A stretch of 64,000 nucleotides of DNA from Meiothermus sp. Pnk-1 (GTDB lineage: Bacteria > Deinococcota > Deinococci > Deinococcales > Thermaceae), in the NCBI RefSeq assembly GCF_003226535.1, contig NZ_QKOB01000003.1, positions 310,001-374,000 on the forward strand, in the 5' to 3' direction. The translations under genes and the position numbers were made by a program. The notes below the pieces were generated by a model that saw only the letters and a list, made by a program, of their open reading frames with translations, was not told the origin of the DNA and ran no database searches. Of the stretch, positions 43,754-52,728 are shown one piece after another (within the stretch, counting starts at the first letter, position 1; each line of letters opens with the position of its first letter).

Positions 43754-43794
43754 CAAGGGGTGTGGTTAAACTGTCTGCGGGTCGCCAGACCCAT

Positions 43795-43920
43795 TCCTTC
43801 AGGGCGGAGTGCAAGTCTCCACCGGCGGTACAGCCCGCGAAGCCTGGAAATCTGTACCACATCCAGGCCCGATTCGGTGAAACTCCGAAGCCGACCGTGA
43901 CAGTCGGGATGGGAGAAGGA
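43795..43920 (+). ncRNA. FMN riboswitch (RFN element)
   Basis: All conserved blocks of the RFN element are visible in order: P1 strand TCCTTC (43795-43800), AGGGCGGAGTGCAAGTCTCC, ACCGGCGGTA, AGCCCGCGA (43832-43840), a variable arm, GATTCGGTGAAACTCCGAAGCC around 43871-43892, GACCGTGACAGTCGGGATGG, and the closing P1 strand GAAGGA (43915-43920). It binds FMN and lies 150 bp before the RibY-like gene on the same strand. A 7-bp hairpin (44007-44027) may be the expression platform. Confidence 0.95.
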
Positions 43921-44006
43921 GTGAAGCTCGGGTCACCTGGCTCGAGCGCAAGGCATGTCCAATACCTCATAACCCACCCCCTACAGCGCATGGCTCACGG
44001 CAGCGT

Positions 44007-44027
44007 CGGTCGGTTCGTGCCCGACCG
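44007..44027 (+). promoter_or_regulatory. Expression-platform hairpin between FMN riboswitch and ribY-like gene
   Basis: CGGTCGG (44007-44013) pairs with CCGACCG (44021-44027) around TTCGTGC. No clear T run follows. The ribosome site TGAGGTGAGG (44051-44060 region) is downstream and not in the stem, so termination-type control with a weak tail, or alternative pairing with upstream sequence, is possible. Confidence 0.45.
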
Positions 44028-44070
44028 GGTTCCGCTTTGGGTTGCACGGCTGAGGTGAGGTTTGCTCGAG

Positions 44071-45036
44071 ATGAAACAGTGGGTCTTCCTGGTCTTGGCA
44101 TTGGTCTTTTCGTTGGCGCAGGCCGAAAAGGTGCGGGTGGGGTTGGGCTATGTGCCCGACGTGCAGTTCGCCCCCTTTTACGCGGGGGTGGTAGAGGGCA
44201 TTTATGCCAAGCGGGGCCTCGAGGTCGAGTTCCAGCACGGCTTTGCCAGCGAACTCTACCCCCTGCTCGCCCAGGGCAAGCTGGACTTCGTGGTCGCCGA
44301 CGCCGAGGACGTGATCGCGCTGCGGGCGCAGGGCCTCCCGCTGAAATACGTCATGGCGCTGTACCAGTCGGTGCCCAACGCCCTGTTCTCGCTGGCCGAG
44401 AAGAACATCCGGTCGGTGCGCGACCTCAAGGGCAAGACCATCGGCATGCCGGGGATGTTCGGGGTCTCGCTGACCTCGCTCCAGGCCATCCTGCGGGCAG
44501 CCGGGCTCAAAGAGTCCGACGTCAAGATCGTCACCATCGGCTTCACCCAGGCCGAGGCCATCGTGCAGGGGCGGGTGGACGTGGCCATGGGCTTCATCAA
44601 TAACGAGCCGGTCTTCCTGCAGCGCCAGGGGGTCAAGCTCAACGTGATCCCCGCCGGCCCCTACAACCGCTCGCCGGGCAACGGGGTCATCAGCACCGAC
44701 AAGGTGCTCGAGAACGCCGACCTCGCCCGCCGCTTCCTCGGCGCCTCGCAGGAGGCGGTGGCCTTCACCCTCGCCCACCCGCGCCAAGCTTTTGAAGACG
44801 CCAAGAAATACGTACAGAACCTTGACGAGGCGCGCTACGCGGTGCTCATGGCCTCCATTCGGCTGTACGAGTCCCCCTACACCCGCCAGCATGGGCTGGG
44901 CTTTTCCAACCCCCAAGGCTGGATCAGCAGCTATACCCTGCTGAAGCAAACCGGGCGGGTCAAGACCGAGCTGCCGGTGACGGCCTTCTACACCAACGAG
45001 TTTCTCACCCCCAAGGTGCAGGCCCATTTACCCTAG
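44071..45036 (+). CDS. NMT1-type substrate-binding protein, riboflavin-binding (RibY-like)
   Basis: 321 residues. ATG 44071 is preferred over TTG 44062, with GAGGTGAGG upstream, and gives a signal peptide (MKQWVFLVLALVFSLAQA). The mature part (KVRVGLGYVPDVQFAPFYAG and GLEVEFQHGFASELYPLLAQG) belongs to the NMT1/SsuA-like family. The FMN riboswitch upstream makes riboflavin or another flavin precursor the likely ligand, as in RibY of the RibXY systems. The partner is probably the ATPase-permease fusion at 41723-43201. Its stop shares the four bases CTAG with the stop of the converging PIG-L gene. Confidence 0.85.
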   Translation: MKQWVFLVLALVFSLAQAEKVRVGLGYVPDVQFAPFYAGVVEGIYAKRGLEVEFQHGFASELYPLLAQGKLDFVVADAEDVIALRAQGLPLKYVMALYQSVPNALFSLAEKNIRSVRDLKGKTIGMPGMFGVSLTSLQAILRAAGLKESDVKIVTIGFTQAEAIVQGRVDVAMGFINNEPVFLQRQGVKLNVIPAGPYNRSPGNGVISTDKVLENADLARRFLGASQEAVAFTLAHPRQAFEDAKKYVQNLDEARYAVLMASIRLYESPYTRQHGLGFSNPQGWISSYTLLKQTGRVKTELPVTAFYTNEFLTPKVQAHLP

Positions 45037-45986
45037 GGCAGCGGGGTGGGAGAGTATAGCTCGTTTTTCCGCACAAAGGCCAGCATAAAACGCGAGAGCA
45101 ACTCCATCTGACTGCCGTGGGCGCGGGTGGCCTCGAGCTTGGTCTGCTCCTCCTCTGAGTCTAGGTCCAGCCGCTCCCACGGCAGCCCCCGGCCTCGGGG
45201 TGGGGGCTCGAGCGGCAGGGCCGGGTGCAGCCCCTTGGGCAAAGGCCACTCCAGCCCCCCGTGGACGATCCAGTAGCGCAGCCGCTCCAGCTCACCCCGC
45301 CGCCCCAGTACCCGGATGGCTACCTCGCCGACCGCGCGGTGATCGGGGTGGGCGTCTTTGGGGCTAGGGGCCAGGACCAGGGTCGGCCTCACCGCATTTA
45401 GCACCTGCTCGAAGTCGTACTCGAGGTTTTGCCCGGTGTAGGCCGCACCAGGAGATAGGGCTTGGGCATAGGGCACCGCGTCCACGCCGGTAAGCCGCGA
45501 GCGATAGCGCCGAGAGGGGTGGGCGACCATCTGCCCTAGCCCCCGGTCGGGGTAGCCCAGAAAGTACAGGTTGGCCTCGGGAATCCCCAGGATTCCGGCG
45601 GCTTTGCGCGCCTCGAGGATGCGGCGGTTGCCCAGCTCGAGCGAGGCTCGCCCCCGGGGCCGCAGGGTGCGCTCGGTTAGGGTCGCGGCCCACTCGAAGC
45701 CGTCCCCGCTGGTAAACCAGACCACATAGACCTGGCCGCCCGCCCGGAGCACCTGCTGGATGGCTCCCGCACAGCACAGCGTCTCGTCATCGGGGTGGGG
45801 CGAGAGCACCAGCAAGCGCTCCTGACCGAAGGAGAGGGTAGGGAGGCGGGCCACCTGGGGCATGTACCACAGCCGGTAGCCCACCGCGACGAGACCCGGC
45901 GCGTTGATCGCGAGGAATAGAACGGCCACCGCGGCTAGGGCCAGATAGCGTTTTTTGAAGCGACGAGGGGCAACCGATAGACGCAT
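45033..45986 (-). CDS. PIG-L family deacetylase, membrane-anchored
   Basis: 317 residues. A basic N terminus is followed by one helix (YLALAAVAVLFLAINAPGLVAV), then the catalytic domain on the outer side. The zinc motif is LSPHPDDETLCCAG (HPDDE), and the third ligand is in APSPKDAHPDHRAVGE (HPDH). Relatives remove acetyl groups from GlcNAc-type sugars. Charge placement suggests an extracytoplasmic active site. The ATG lies within the inverted repeat GATAGA-cgca-TCTATC (45976-45991), which may be an operator shared with the divergent GNAT gene. Confidence 0.85.
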   Translation of the reverse strand: MRLSVAPRRFKKRYLALAAVAVLFLAINAPGLVAVGYRLWYMPQVARLPTLSFGQERLLVLSPHPDDETLCCAGAIQQVLRAGGQVYVVWFTSGDGFEWAATLTERTLRPRGRASLELGNRRILEARKAAGILGIPEANLYFLGYPDRGLGQMVAHPSRRYRSRLTGVDAVPYAQALSPGAAYTGQNLEYDFEQVLNAVRPTLVLAPSPKDAHPDHRAVGEVAIRVLGRRGELERLRYWIVHGGLEWPLPKGLHPALPLEPPPRGRGLPWERLDLDSEEEQTKLEATRAHGSQMELLSRFMLAFVRKNELYSPTPLP

Positions 45987-46044
45987 CTATCCCATGATCT
46001 CGCAAAATCGCCCGGCGAGTAAGGCCCGGTATCATGGAAAAGCC

Positions 46045-46692
46045 GTGGCCACACCCCGCCGATCGCTCACCATCCGCCCGGCGCGGCCCAGCGACCTCGA
46101 GGCCCTGGGCCAAATCGCCTATGCGACCGGGTTTTTCGGCGACTCGGCAGCGGTCTATTTCCCCAGCCCGCCCCTCTTTCGCGACCTGTGGATCAAGCCC
46201 TATCTGAACGGGGTCGGGGCCTGCAATTTCGTGGCCGAGCTCGAGGGAGAAATCGTCGGCTATATCGTCGGCGCCCCCGATGAACGGGCTTACCAACGGT
46301 ACTTTCTGCGATCAGCTTGGGAAATCCTGAGGAAAATCCTCAGCGGAGGGTACCCTGGCTTGCTCAAAAGCGCCCTCTACCTGCTCCGTGCCGCCCGCTA
46401 CGGCAGCCGCCAGGCCCCTATCGAGCGCTACCCGGCCCACCTGCACATCAACCTGCTCCCGCAGGCGCGGGGGTTGGGAGCGGGGCAGAAGTTGTTGGAG
46501 GCCCACCTGGACTGCCTGAGGGCTCGGGGCATCGCTGGGGTTCAGCTTTCCACTACCCAGGAGAACCAGGCGGCTTTGGGGCTTTATCGAAAGCTCGGCT
46601 TCGAAGTCTACATCCAGTGGCAAAGCCCCCTGTGGAAACCCTGGCTGGGGCGGGAGGCCGTCCATCTAGTCATGGTCAAGGACCTGTCGTAA
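46045..46692 (+). CDS. GNAT family N-acetyltransferase
   Basis: 215 residues from GTG 46045. LTIRPARPSDLEALGQIAYATGF opens the fold (residues 8-30), VAELEGEIVGYIVGAPDE is the central strand, HLHINLLPQARGLGAGQKLLE carries the acetyl-CoA loop (QARGLGAG), and STTQENQAALGLYRKLGFEV is the C-terminal hallmark. A central insertion (FLRSAWEILRKILSGGYPG) is larger than in most small GNATs. ATG 45994 is an alternative start. TATCAT lies 9 bp before the GTG. Substrate unknown. Confidence 0.82.
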   Translation: MATPRRSLTIRPARPSDLEALGQIAYATGFFGDSAAVYFPSPPLFRDLWIKPYLNGVGACNFVAELEGEIVGYIVGAPDERAYQRYFLRSAWEILRKILSGGYPGLLKSALYLLRAARYGSRQAPIERYPAHLHINLLPQARGLGAGQKLLEAHLDCLRARGIAGVQLSTTQENQAALGLYRKLGFEVYIQWQSPLWKPWLGREAVHLVMVKDLS

Positions 46693-46739
46693 AAAGGCCC
46701 GACTGTCGTGCGCTGTACGCGGGTAAACCTTGTTACCCC

Positions 46740-47447
46740 TCAGTGCCTAAGCAAGAACCACACCACCACGATCACAATCAGCCAAACCCACCAGCGCTGG
46801 CCCAGGTTCCCTAGGGGCCGAGGGGCCTGAGGGGAGGAACGGCTGGGGCTTGCGCCTCCCCCCAAAAACATCAACCGCTGCGCTCGCTTGATGTGGTAGA
46901 CCGATTTATCCAGCTGACCCTTCTTACGGTAAGCCGCTCCCAGATTGTGGTGAGCGTGCGCGTAGTCCTCGCGCTGTTTGAGAACCTCCTGGTAAATGCG
47001 GATCGCCTCGTCTACCTGCCCGGCCTCGAGCGCCAGATTCCCCAGGTTGGTCCTGGCCCGGTAATGGCCCGCATCGCGGCGCAAAGCCTCCTCGAAAGCA
47101 GCCCTGGCTCCGGCTCGATCCTCCGCGCGGATCCGCAACACCCCCAGCACCGCCCAAGCCTCCGCGCCCAGGTGGGGATCATCGGTATAGGGTTGGATCA
47201 GGGCGGGGTCGTCCCCTTCGAAGGCCTCGAGCGCCCGCCGCACCTCCTCTAGGTCAAGGTAGGGGGTCAGCCCATCCGCCTCTCGCCCGAGGATCTTCCG
47301 CGCCTGGGCGTACTGCTTTTCCCGCAAGGCGTCGCGCAGCTCCAGCAAAGCCTCGAAGCTGGCCACCTCCTGGGCGCTTCCCTCGCCCGCCCGCAACCGC
47401 AGACGGGCTTCCTCGTAACGTCCGGCTTTCAACAACTCCTCAACCAT
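46740..47447 (-). CDS. TPR-repeat protein with C-terminal membrane anchor
   Basis: 235 residues. At least three TPR units are visible (AWAVLGVLRIRAEDRAGARA, YRARTNLGNLALEAGQVDEA, AHAHHNLGAAYRKKGQLDKS), the last also extending to VYHIKRAQRLMFL. A Pro-rich linker leads to one C-terminal helix (WWVWLIVIVVVWFLL), so it is tail-anchored in the membrane with the TPR part likely in the cytosol. It overlaps the end of glgA by 8 bp and is therefore coupled to it. Interaction partner unknown. Confidence 0.8.
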   Translation of the reverse strand: MVEELLKAGRYEEARLRLRAGEGSAQEVASFEALLELRDALREKQYAQARKILGREADGLTPYLDLEEVRRALEAFEGDDPALIQPYTDDPHLGAEAWAVLGVLRIRAEDRAGARAAFEEALRRDAGHYRARTNLGNLALEAGQVDEAIRIYQEVLKQREDYAHAHHNLGAAYRKKGQLDKSVYHIKRAQRLMFLGGGASPSRSSPQAPRPLGNLGQRWWVWLIVIVVVWFLLRH

Positions 47448-48786
47448 GAGCCACCAGGCTACGGTACAGCTCGAGGTACTCCGCGGCGGGTTTCTCCCAA
47501 GAGAAATCCTGCCGCATCCCGTTCAAGGCCACCTGTTTACGGTCAGGATGCTTGAGGAACTCGCTCACCCCCCACCACACCCCCCCGGCGTCCATGCTCT
47601 CGAAGAGAAAGCCCGTCTCCCAGTGCCGCACGGTGTCGATCAGCCCCCCCACCGCCCGGGCGATGGGCGGGGTACCGTAGCGCATGGCGATCATCTGGGC
47701 CAGGCCGCAGGGTTCGAAGCGGGAGGGCATAAGGAATCCGTCACACCCAGCGTAGATGCGGTGGGCCAGGGGCTCGTTATAGCCCTGCACGTAAGTGATA
47801 CGGCCTGGATGGTGGTCGGCCACCCAGGCAAAGCTGCGCTCGAGGTCGGGATCTCCGCTCCCTAGCACCACGAGGTTTACCCCCAGCTCCATCAACCCCG
47901 CCACCGCCTCGAGGATCAGGTCTATGCCCTTTTGGTAGGCAAAGCGCGAAACTACTCCAAGGGTGGGACGGTCTTCCAGGCCGAACTCTGCCAGCAGCTC
48001 GGCGCGGGTGCGGTACTTGCCCGAGAGGTCCTCCGCCGAGTAGCGATGCTTTAGGTAACGGTCGGTGGCCGGGTTCCAGTACTCGGTATCGAGCCCGTTG
48101 AGGATACCCCGTAGCTTCCACCCCAGCCCGCGCAGCACCCCGTCCAGGCTCTCCCCCCCCTCCGGGGTGGTGATCTCCCAGGCGTAGCGGGGGGAGACGG
48201 TGGTTACGGCATCCGCGTTCACGATGCCGCACTTCATCAGGTTGATACCGCCACGGTGCTCGAAGCCTCCACCATAGTAGGTCTCACCAGGAAGGCCGGT
48301 CCAGGCATAGAAGTCCTGCGGGTTCCAGGTACCCTGGTAGGCCAGGTTGTGGATGGTATAGACGGTACGGCCCGAAAACCAGCCGAGGTTGCGCAAGAGC
48401 GGGAGCAGCGCGGCCTGCCAGTCATGGCAGTGCACCAGATCAAAATCCCTGACCAGTTCGGCCACCGCCATCTGAAAGCGTACAAAGCGACGAAAATCGT
48501 CGTCGTAACCGTAGGGCCTGTCGCGGGCAAAGTCCGGTAGGCCCACCAGCACGTAACGTATCCCGCCGTGCTCCAAGTGGCCGATCCCAAACTGCTCGCG
48601 CCCCCCCGCGAAGTGAAAATGGCCCTCACCCACGTAGTAGCCGTTAATACCCCAGTACCAGGGGATGAAGAGCGTCACCTCGAGCCCACGCTTCTTCAGG
48701 GCCTGCGGCAAGCTGCCTACCACATCGGCCAACCCGCCCACCTTGGCGAAGGGGAAGGCTTCGGAGGCCACAAAAGCTACACGCAT
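47440..48786 (-). CDS. glgA: Glycogen synthase (ADP-glucose type)
   Basis: 448 residues. It transfers glucose from ADP-glucose to growing glycogen in the cytosol. FVASEAFPFAKVGGLADVVG is the KVGGL motif region that binds ADP-glucose; TIHNLAYQG and RFAYQKGIDLILEAV follow, and SRFEPCGLAQMIAMRYGTPP is the C-terminal catalytic block (GT5). GlgC is encoded 2.7 kb upstream on the same strand, separated by three unrelated genes. The TPR gene downstream overlaps it. Confidence 0.95.
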   Translation of the reverse strand: MRVAFVASEAFPFAKVGGLADVVGSLPQALKKRGLEVTLFIPWYWGINGYYVGEGHFHFAGGREQFGIGHLEHGGIRYVLVGLPDFARDRPYGYDDDFRRFVRFQMAVAELVRDFDLVHCHDWQAALLPLLRNLGWFSGRTVYTIHNLAYQGTWNPQDFYAWTGLPGETYYGGGFEHRGGINLMKCGIVNADAVTTVSPRYAWEITTPEGGESLDGVLRGLGWKLRGILNGLDTEYWNPATDRYLKHRYSAEDLSGKYRTRAELLAEFGLEDRPTLGVVSRFAYQKGIDLILEAVAGLMELGVNLVVLGSGDPDLERSFAWVADHHPGRITYVQGYNEPLAHRIYAGCDGFLMPSRFEPCGLAQMIAMRYGTPPIARAVGGLIDTVRHWETGFLFESMDAGGVWWGVSEFLKHPDRKQVALNGMRQDFSWEKPAAEYLELYRSLVAHG

Positions 48787-48819
48787 GAGTACCCTTGCCT
48801 AGTATTGCACGCTTTGGAG

Positions 48820-48851
48820 AAAAACCTCCGCACCTTGCCGAAGTGCGGAGG
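48820..48851 (-). terminator. Terminator of the LivK-like gene
   Basis: A 9-bp perfect stem, CCTCCGCAC (48825-48833) with GTGCGGAGG (48843-48851), followed on the minus strand by TTTTT (48820-48824). It lies 12 bp past the stop of the binding-protein gene and before glgA. Confidence 0.9.
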
Positions 48852-48863
48852 GGAAATCGAGGG

Positions 48864-50015
48864 CTACTTGGCCGCGCCAACGGCAACCGACTTGAGGACA
48901 ACTCCGGGGAAGGTCCCGTCTTTGAGCTGGATGATGAAGTAACGCGCCAAAGTACGGTCCCCCTTGGCGTCGAAGGCGATCTCGCCGGTGGCCCCGTTGA
49001 GCTTGACCTTGCTTATGGCCTGCACCACCTGCTCGCGGCTGGGCTTCTGCCCGCCATTGGCCCGGATGGCAGCCTCGAGCCCGGCGATAATCACCTGCGC
49101 CGAATCATAGCCGAAGAGCGCGAAGGGCTCGGGTTCCTTGCCGAACTTAGCCTTGTAGGCCTCCACGAAGGGCTTGGCGCTGGGATATTGGCTAGCCGGT
49201 CCGGCGGGCGAGGTGTAGTAGATCCCCTTGGTGGCCGCCCCGGCCAGGCGGACGAACTCGGAGTTGTCGAAGCCGTCCGGCCCCATAAACAGCGCCGTCA
49301 CCCCGCGCTGGCGCATCTGGGTGAGCAAGGGTGCAGCCCGGTCGTGGTAGCCACCGAAGTAGACCAAGTCCGGTTTGGCCGCCTGCATCTGCGCCACCAG
49401 GGGCTGGAAGTTGACCTTCTCTTCCGTACCCACTACCGCGATCACCTGGGCCCCCAGCGCCTTGGCCCGCTCCGCAAAAGCCTGGGCCACCCCCTGGCCG
49501 TAGGCCCCTTTGTCGTGAACTACGAAAACCCGCTTGACCCCGAGGGTCTTGACTGCGTACTCTGCCCCCGCAGGCCCCTGCACGTCGTCGCGCCCGTAGA
49601 CCCGGAAGACGTTTTTGAGGCCGCGCTCGGTGAGGGTAGGGTTGGAGGCTACCGGGACCACCATGGCCAGATTCCCCTCCTTAAAGGCCACTGAGGCCGG
49701 AATGGCCGTCCCCGAGGTCAGCGGCCCCACCACCCCCAGCACATCGGGGTCATTGATGAGCCGGCGGGCCACCGCCACCGAGGTATCGGGGTTAGCCTGG
49801 TCATCCTGAACGGAGAGCTCGAGCTTGAAACCCAGCTTGGCGAAGCGCGCCTGGGCTTGCTCTACTGCGATCTGGGCCCCGTTCTTGGCGGGTTCTCCGT
49901 AAGGGGCCAGCTCCCCCGAGAGGGGGGAGACGAAGCCGATCTTGAGGGTGGTTTGGGCCAGCGCTGATCCCAACAACGCCATCCCCGTCACCAGCAATGC
50001 CTTGCTTTTGTTCAT
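48864..50015 (-). CDS. Branched-chain amino acid-type ABC substrate-binding protein (LivK-like)
   Basis: 383 residues from ATG 50015 with GAGGAAT upstream. Signal peptide MNKSKALLVTGMALLGSALA. The mature protein is a class I periplasmic binding fold: KIGFVSPLSGELAPYGEPAKNG, DDQANPDTSVAVARRLINDP, VVGPLTSGTAIPA and FGGYHDRAAPLLTQMRQRG. Family ligands are Leu/Ile/Val, other amino acids or amides. No livH/M/G/F genes are next to it and a strong terminator follows, so the transporter must be elsewhere. Single-gene unit. Confidence 0.9.
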   Translation of the reverse strand: MNKSKALLVTGMALLGSALAQTTLKIGFVSPLSGELAPYGEPAKNGAQIAVEQAQARFAKLGFKLELSVQDDQANPDTSVAVARRLINDPDVLGVVGPLTSGTAIPASVAFKEGNLAMVVPVASNPTLTERGLKNVFRVYGRDDVQGPAGAEYAVKTLGVKRVFVVHDKGAYGQGVAQAFAERAKALGAQVIAVVGTEEKVNFQPLVAQMQAAKPDLVYFGGYHDRAAPLLTQMRQRGVTALFMGPDGFDNSEFVRLAGAATKGIYYTSPAGPASQYPSAKPFVEAYKAKFGKEPEPFALFGYDSAQVIIAGLEAAIRANGGQKPSREQVVQAISKVKLNGATGEIAFDAKGDRTLARYFIIQLKDGTFPGVVLKSVAVGAAK

Positions 50016-50146
50016 GTGGATTCCTCCTTGGGTCCGCCAGGTTGGGGAGAAGCCCCTTGCCCTCAACCTATAAACCCTTCTGGCGCGGTGATCAAACCGT
50101 GCTTTTCCAAGATGCCGGAAGTTACCCGCAGCAGCCACGGATGAGG

Positions 50147-50578
50147 TTACGTTTTAAGGGTCCTTTCCGCCCATACCTCGCCCCTCAGGGGGATCCCCCG
50201 GGCACTCTGGATGGCCTCGAGGCTGGGATACACGTAGACCCATACCCAGATCGCCCCCGATTGGGTACGGGCAACGGCGGGGATGCGCCGGTATTCTTGC
50301 CCCTCATCCTCGAGCGCATCGAGCACGGTGAGGGCGAACTCGAGATCCTGGAAGCGCTGCACCTCGCCCTGCACCCGGCCTTCCCCCGGGACGATGGCCG
50401 GGTAGCCGTAGGGCCGGGGCCCCTGCTGAGGGATGTGAAAGAGTCGAAAACCCTCGAGCCAGCCCGGCTCTGAGCACAACCAACCCGCCCGTTGGGCGAG
50501 CTCGAAGTTGCGCTCCCCCCGCTTGAGGGTCCCGTAGGCGAAGACCGCAGCAGGCACAGCATCATCGGGCACAGACAT
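50147..50578 (-). CDS. Gamma-glutamylcyclotransferase-like (AIG2) protein
   Basis: 143 residues. VFAYGTLKRGERNFEL is the typical YGTLxxG turn, followed by RLFHIPQQGPRPYGYPAIVP and the catalytic-type Glu in LDALEDEGQEYRR. WVYVYP ends the fold. Family members cyclise gamma-glutamyl amines or act on related peptides; the exact substrate is open. TAAGCT lies 7 bp before the ATG with TGGAAA at -35 spacing, a good candidate leaderless promoter. Confidence 0.85.
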   Translation of the reverse strand: MSVPDDAVPAAVFAYGTLKRGERNFELAQRAGWLCSEPGWLEGFRLFHIPQQGPRPYGYPAIVPGEGRVQGEVQRFQDLEFALTVLDALEDEGQEYRRIPAVARTQSGAIWVWVYVYPSLEAIQSARGIPLRGEVWAERTLKT

Positions 50579-50631
50579 GGGCTCAAGCTTACCGCTGAGC
50601 GCCTCCCGTTTCCAGCTATCTGCACCCTAGG

Positions 50632-51321
50632 CTAGCGCCCCAGGAGCAGCACCACCACCGGGTACTCGCCCTCGGGCAAGGCTAGGAGCTTACGCACTTG
50701 TTCGTCATAAAAGGTCTCGGCAGGGTAGGCCATCAGGCCCAGCGAGGTGGCCGCCAACATCACCAGGCTCACCGCGTAGCCGGGCTCGAGGAGGCCGTAC
50801 TTGTACCCGCGCAACCCAAACACCGCCTCGCTGCGCTCGGGAACCGCCGTGAACACTAGCAAGGCGGCGGAGTTCTCCACGGCTTCCAGATCCATCAGGG
50901 CCATGCGCCAAGCCTGCATCTCCACCTTGGTGGAGAGTTGCTCGAGCTGGTGCTGTTTGGCCGCGTAGTGGTAGGTGCCGGGAAAGGTATCTTGCAAGCG
51001 GTGGGCCACCACGTAAACCTCGAGCGGGTAAGCGTTCCCCGCCGAGGGGTAGCCACGCCCCCCTCGCCGCATGGCCAGCGGGAAAAGGGCCTGGGAGAGC
51101 TCGGCTTGGGTGATGCTAGCCCCTACCCGAGGCTGGGTCGGGACCAAGCGCGAGAGCACCCGCCACACCGGGGGCCCGCCGTCCTTGGCAGGTTCGGGAA
51201 GCTCCACCGACTCAAGCGGGTTGGCGTACACCTTGGCCGCCGGAACCCGCTTTCCCGGCAGATTATCTCCGGGGAAGAGGCGGGTGAGGCGATAGAACAG
51301 CTTGCCAGGGTGCTTATCCAT
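50632..51321 (-). CDS. SagB/ThcOx-type nitroreductase-family oxidoreductase
   Basis: 229 residues from ATG 51321 (TTG 51333 is an earlier option). RRGGRGYPSAGNAYPLEVYVVA is the FMN-binding start of SagB-type dehydrogenases (residues about 83-104), then PGTYHYAAKQHQLEQL and GLRGYKYGLLEPGYAVSLVM. SagB proteins oxidise azolines to azoles in peptide natural products, but no YcaO, precursor peptide or protease is nearby, so this is more likely one of the stand-alone members with unknown substrate. Confidence 0.8.
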   Translation of the reverse strand: MDKHPGKLFYRLTRLFPGDNLPGKRVPAAKVYANPLESVELPEPAKDGGPPVWRVLSRLVPTQPRVGASITQAELSQALFPLAMRRGGRGYPSAGNAYPLEVYVVAHRLQDTFPGTYHYAAKQHQLEQLSTKVEMQAWRMALMDLEAVENSAALLVFTAVPERSEAVFGLRGYKYGLLEPGYAVSLVMLAATSLGLMAYPAETFYDEQVRKLLALPEGEYPVVVLLLGR

Positions 51322-51486
51322 AAGTAGAGCCAAACGCCGACGGCCGATAGCTGGACGGAGAAGATTCTAACCGAAGTCGGGCATCGGTGTTAGACAAGTT
51401 AAGAAAAGGAGGCGCCGACCGCAAAGCGCGGTGGAGCGGGCCAAGCGGGTTACCAGACCGCTCGGCGATCCGACGGGAGCGCCCCG

Positions 51487-52728
51487 CTAAAAACGATAGC
51501 TCTTGGGCACCACCACCACCCCCGAAGGGGTCACGATGAAGCCTCGGGCGCGGTCGGCCTCGAGGTCAAAGCCGATTTCGGTATGGGGAGGAATCCGCAC
51601 GTTTTTGTCCACGATCACGTTCTTGAGTTTGGCGTAGCGGCCCACCTCGACATGATCGAACAGCACCGAGCGCTCTACCAGGGCGTAGGAATTGACCCGT
51701 ACCCGGCGGAAGAGTACCGAGGAGCGCACCGTCCCACCCGAGATGATCACCCCGCCCGCCAGAAGGCTGTTGAAAGCCTGGCCGACGCGGTTCCCAGCCT
51801 CATGGACAAATTTGGCGGGAGGGCTGTTGTAGTTGGCCGCCCGCAGGGGCCACTCCTCGTTGTACAGGTCGAACTCCGGGGTGACGGCGACCAAGTCCAT
51901 GCTGGCCTCAAAGTAAGCATCCAGGGTCCCCACGTCGCGCCAGTAGGTGTTGGGGCCACTCTGCCCGGGGATGGGGTTGCGCTTGAAGTCGTAGACCTGG
52001 ATGCGGTACCCCTCTTTGAGCGCCCGGGGAATCACGTCCTTGCCGAAGTCGTGGGAGGAGTTGTTGTCGCGGGCGTCGTGCTCGAGGAGTTCCACCAAGG
52101 CCTCGGTGCGGAAGAGGTAGTTGCCCATCGAGACGAGGGCCATATCCGGGCGACCGGGGATAGGCTTGGGCTCCTTGGGTTTCTCCTCGAAATCGAGCAG
52201 CCGCCACTGGTCATCCACCTGGAGTACCCCAAAGCGGCTAGCCTCGGCCACCGGCACCGAATAGGCGGCGATGGTGATGTCGGCCCGGTTGTCGAGGTGG
52301 TAGTCGAGCATGTGGGCCACGTTCATCTTGAAGATATGGTCGCCACCGAAAACAGCCACCGTCTCCGGGCGGTTGTTGAAGATGAGGTGCAGGTTCTGGT
52401 AGATAGCATCGGCCGTGCCGCGGTACCAGGCCGCTCCTAGCTCCTCGTAGCGGTACATCTGGGCCGGGACCAGCAGCACGAAGTGGTCGTCCAAAAAAGC
52501 CCCAAAGCGCCAGTTGCGCTGGATGTGCTCGGTGAGCGATTGGGCCTTGAACTGGGTCAGCACGTAGATGGCATAGATGCGCGAGTTGATGAAGTTGTTG
52601 AGTACGAAGTCAATGATGCGATAGCGCGCTCCAAAAGGCACGGCGGGCTTGGCGCGTTTGGCGGTGAGGGGGTACAGACGGCTACCCTGGCCCCCTGCGA
52701 GGATCATCCCTAGCACTTTCAAGCTCAT
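51487..52728 (-). CDS. glgC: Glucose-1-phosphate adenylyltransferase
   Basis: 413 residues. It makes ADP-glucose from glucose-1-phosphate and ATP, the committed step for Glg[21 protein letters not shown] is the nucleotide-binding loop, [14 protein letters not shown] and [11 protein letters not shown] follow, and the C-terminal left-handed helix carries [20 protein letters not shown]-type hexapeptides. ATG 52728 has AAGGAG 5 bp upstream; GTG 52734 is less likely. It is divergent from the LonC-type gene. Confidence 0.95.
   Translation of the reverse strand: MSLKVLGMILAGGQGSRLYPLTAKRAKPAVPFGARYRIIDFVLNNFINSRIYAIYVLTQFKAQSLTEHIQRNWRFGAFLDDHFVLLVPAQMYRYEELGAAWYRGTADAIYQNLHLIFNNRPETVAVFGGDHIFKMNVAHMLDYHLDNRADITIAAYSVPVAEASRFGVLQVDDQWRLLDFEEKPKEPKPIPGRPDMALVSMGNYLFRTEALVELLEHDARDNNSSHDFGKDVIPRALKEGYRIQVYDFKRNPIPGQSGPNTYWRDVGTLDAYFEASMDLVAVTPEFDLYNEEWPLRAANYNSPPAKFVHEAGNRVGQAFNSLLAGGVIISGGTVRSSVLFRRVRVNSYALVERSVLFDHVEVGRYAKLKNVIVDKNVRIPPHTEIGFDLEADRARGFIVTPSGVVVVPKSYRF

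Noticed and set aside
50632-51321. Azole-containing peptide (TOMM) gene cluster suggested by the SagB-like protein
   Set aside because: No YcaO, E1-like protein, precursor peptide or exporter lies next to it, so only a stand-alone oxidoreductase is supported.
51402-51432. Terminator for glgC
   Set aside because: The stem ACCGC/GCGGT has five pairs and the T-rich run starts ten bases later. Possible, but too weak to list as a feature.
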